Assembly (NCBI GenBank): GCA_020403425.1
Contig: JADBXR010000021.1
Location: 1 to 64,000, forward strand
Direction of reading: 5' to 3'
Source of the DNA: Chitinophagaceae bacterium
GTDB taxonomy: Bacteria; Bacteroidota; Bacteroidia; Chitinophagales; Chitinophagaceae
DNA length: 64,000 nt
Positions 63,466 through 64,000 of the stretch are shown one piece after another. Numbering within the stretch: the stretch's first letter is position 1; each line of letters starts with the position of its first letter. A program made the translations under genes and the position numbers. The notes below the pieces were generated by a model. That model worked only from the letters and a program-made list of their open reading frames with translations, was not told where the DNA came from and made no database searches.

Positions 63466-64000
63466 TTAATTATCCTTGCACAGCGGGTTCAGCAACAACT
63501 CATCTGATGAGATAGGCCAGATATACTGCTGACCAGTGTTCGGTATAGCACTTACTCCTGGTTTCGCAGGCAAAGGCAGACCCAAACGGGTAATATCCGT
63601 ACCACGTAACCCCTCACCCAGCAGTTCGATCCTTCTTTCGATCATGATCTGGTCTGCCAGGGCAGTAGAAGTGGCAAAATCAGCAACTGTGAATACGGTG
63701 GTAGCATCTGACCTTCCGCGTACGGCATTCAGCAGGGCGATGGCCTGTACATCCACGGTATTGGTAGAACGAACCCTTGCTTCTGCCAGGTTCAGCAGTA
63801 CCTCCGCATAACGGATCACCGGAGCATAGTCGATAAAAGTAGAAGGAACGCTATACTTGGTCAGGTAGCTTTTACCACTGAACACCTGTACAAAACTACG
63901 GCGCTTGTCGGTCGCTTTCCAGCCGGTATTGGAAATGATACCGGTTGATAACAGAGAATATTCTCCATTACCACCATTAAAAGCAGAAGGTCCGTAATAA
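63466..64000 (-). CDS. SusD/RagB family protein, C-terminal part
   Basis: The frame is open to the right edge of the window; about 177 residues are visible. It contains the SusD C-terminal signature (VIRYAEVLLNLAEARVRSTNTVDVQAIALLNAVRGRSD, MIERRIELLGEGLRGTDITRLGLPLP) and ends with LLNPLCKDN. It belongs to another SusC/SusD unit whose other parts lie outside the window. Reading continues upstream of the apparent GTG at 63885, so that is not the start. Confidence 0.9.
   Translation of the reverse strand, partial: YYGPSAFNGGNGEYSLLSTGIISNTGWKATDKRRSFVQVFSGKSYLTKYSVPSTFIDYAPVIRYAEVLLNLAEARVRSTNTVDVQAIALLNAVRGRSDATTVFTVADFATSTALADQIMIERRIELLGEGLRGTDITRLGLPLPAKPGVSAIPNTGQQYIWPISSDELLLNPLCKDN

Overview
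The window looks like chromosome from a Gram-negative bacterium of the phylum Bacteroidetes, most likely family Chitinophagaceae. Evidence: SusC/SusD outer-membrane pairs, GldA, a fused E1 alpha/beta 2-oxoacid dehydrogenase, DUF1501/DUF1800 exported proteins, Bacteroidetes-type -7 promoter elements (TAnnTTTG), and no visible Shine-Dalgarno sites. Where the longest ORF starts upstream of the likely start codon, I trimmed it using family N-termini and promoter positions.

Layout. 0-1 kb: edge of an IS-like transposase gene and an unknown conserved protein. 1.4-9.1 kb: Tricorn-type protease, E1 dehydrogenase fusion, Bax-inhibitor-1 protein, polysaccharide deacetylase. 9.3-21.1 kb: 2-oxoacid:acceptor oxidoreductase alpha chain (without a neighbouring beta chain), YjbR-like protein, endonuclease III, esterase, FtsB/DivIC, enolase, GNAT, GldA, an MHS-type transporter and acetyl-CoA synthetase. 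21.2-25.0 kb: a clearly AT-rich accessory island with a duplicated DUF1016-like protein, an unknown lipoprotein, a transposase remnant and an imm11-type immunity gene. 25.1-33.5 kb: FUSC, DUF1501 and DUF1800 proteins, and divergent OPT and POT peptide transporters. 33.7-41.3 kb: purD and the cell-shape cluster mreB-mreC-mreD-mrdA-rodA. 41.3-58.2 kb: MBL hydrolase, an ECF sigma/anti-sigma operon, PEP carboxylase, an AlkA-type glycosylase, mnmD, small membrane proteins, an M23 peptidase, alaS, a PDZ protein, a DUF1028 protein, gatB and a TlpA-like lipoprotein. 58.6-64 kb: a SusC/SusD pair and the end of a second SusD.

The most striking signal is not a gene. At least nine sites carry arrays of degenerate heptanucleotides (GTGAGTG, GTGAATG, GGCAATA and relatives), nearly always as two inverted arms that could fold into long hairpins. 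Other sites use unrelated words (CAAGAAT, CTGGATA, AGCTGCG, GTTGGGG) but keep the same 7-nt period, and a few use 8- or 9-nt words. They often start exactly at stop codons. One array lies in frame inside the E1 dehydrogenase gene and encodes its interdomain linker; another separates mreB from mreC. They resemble the heptameric STRR repeats known from filamentous cyanobacteria.

No rRNA, tRNA or CRISPR array was seen.
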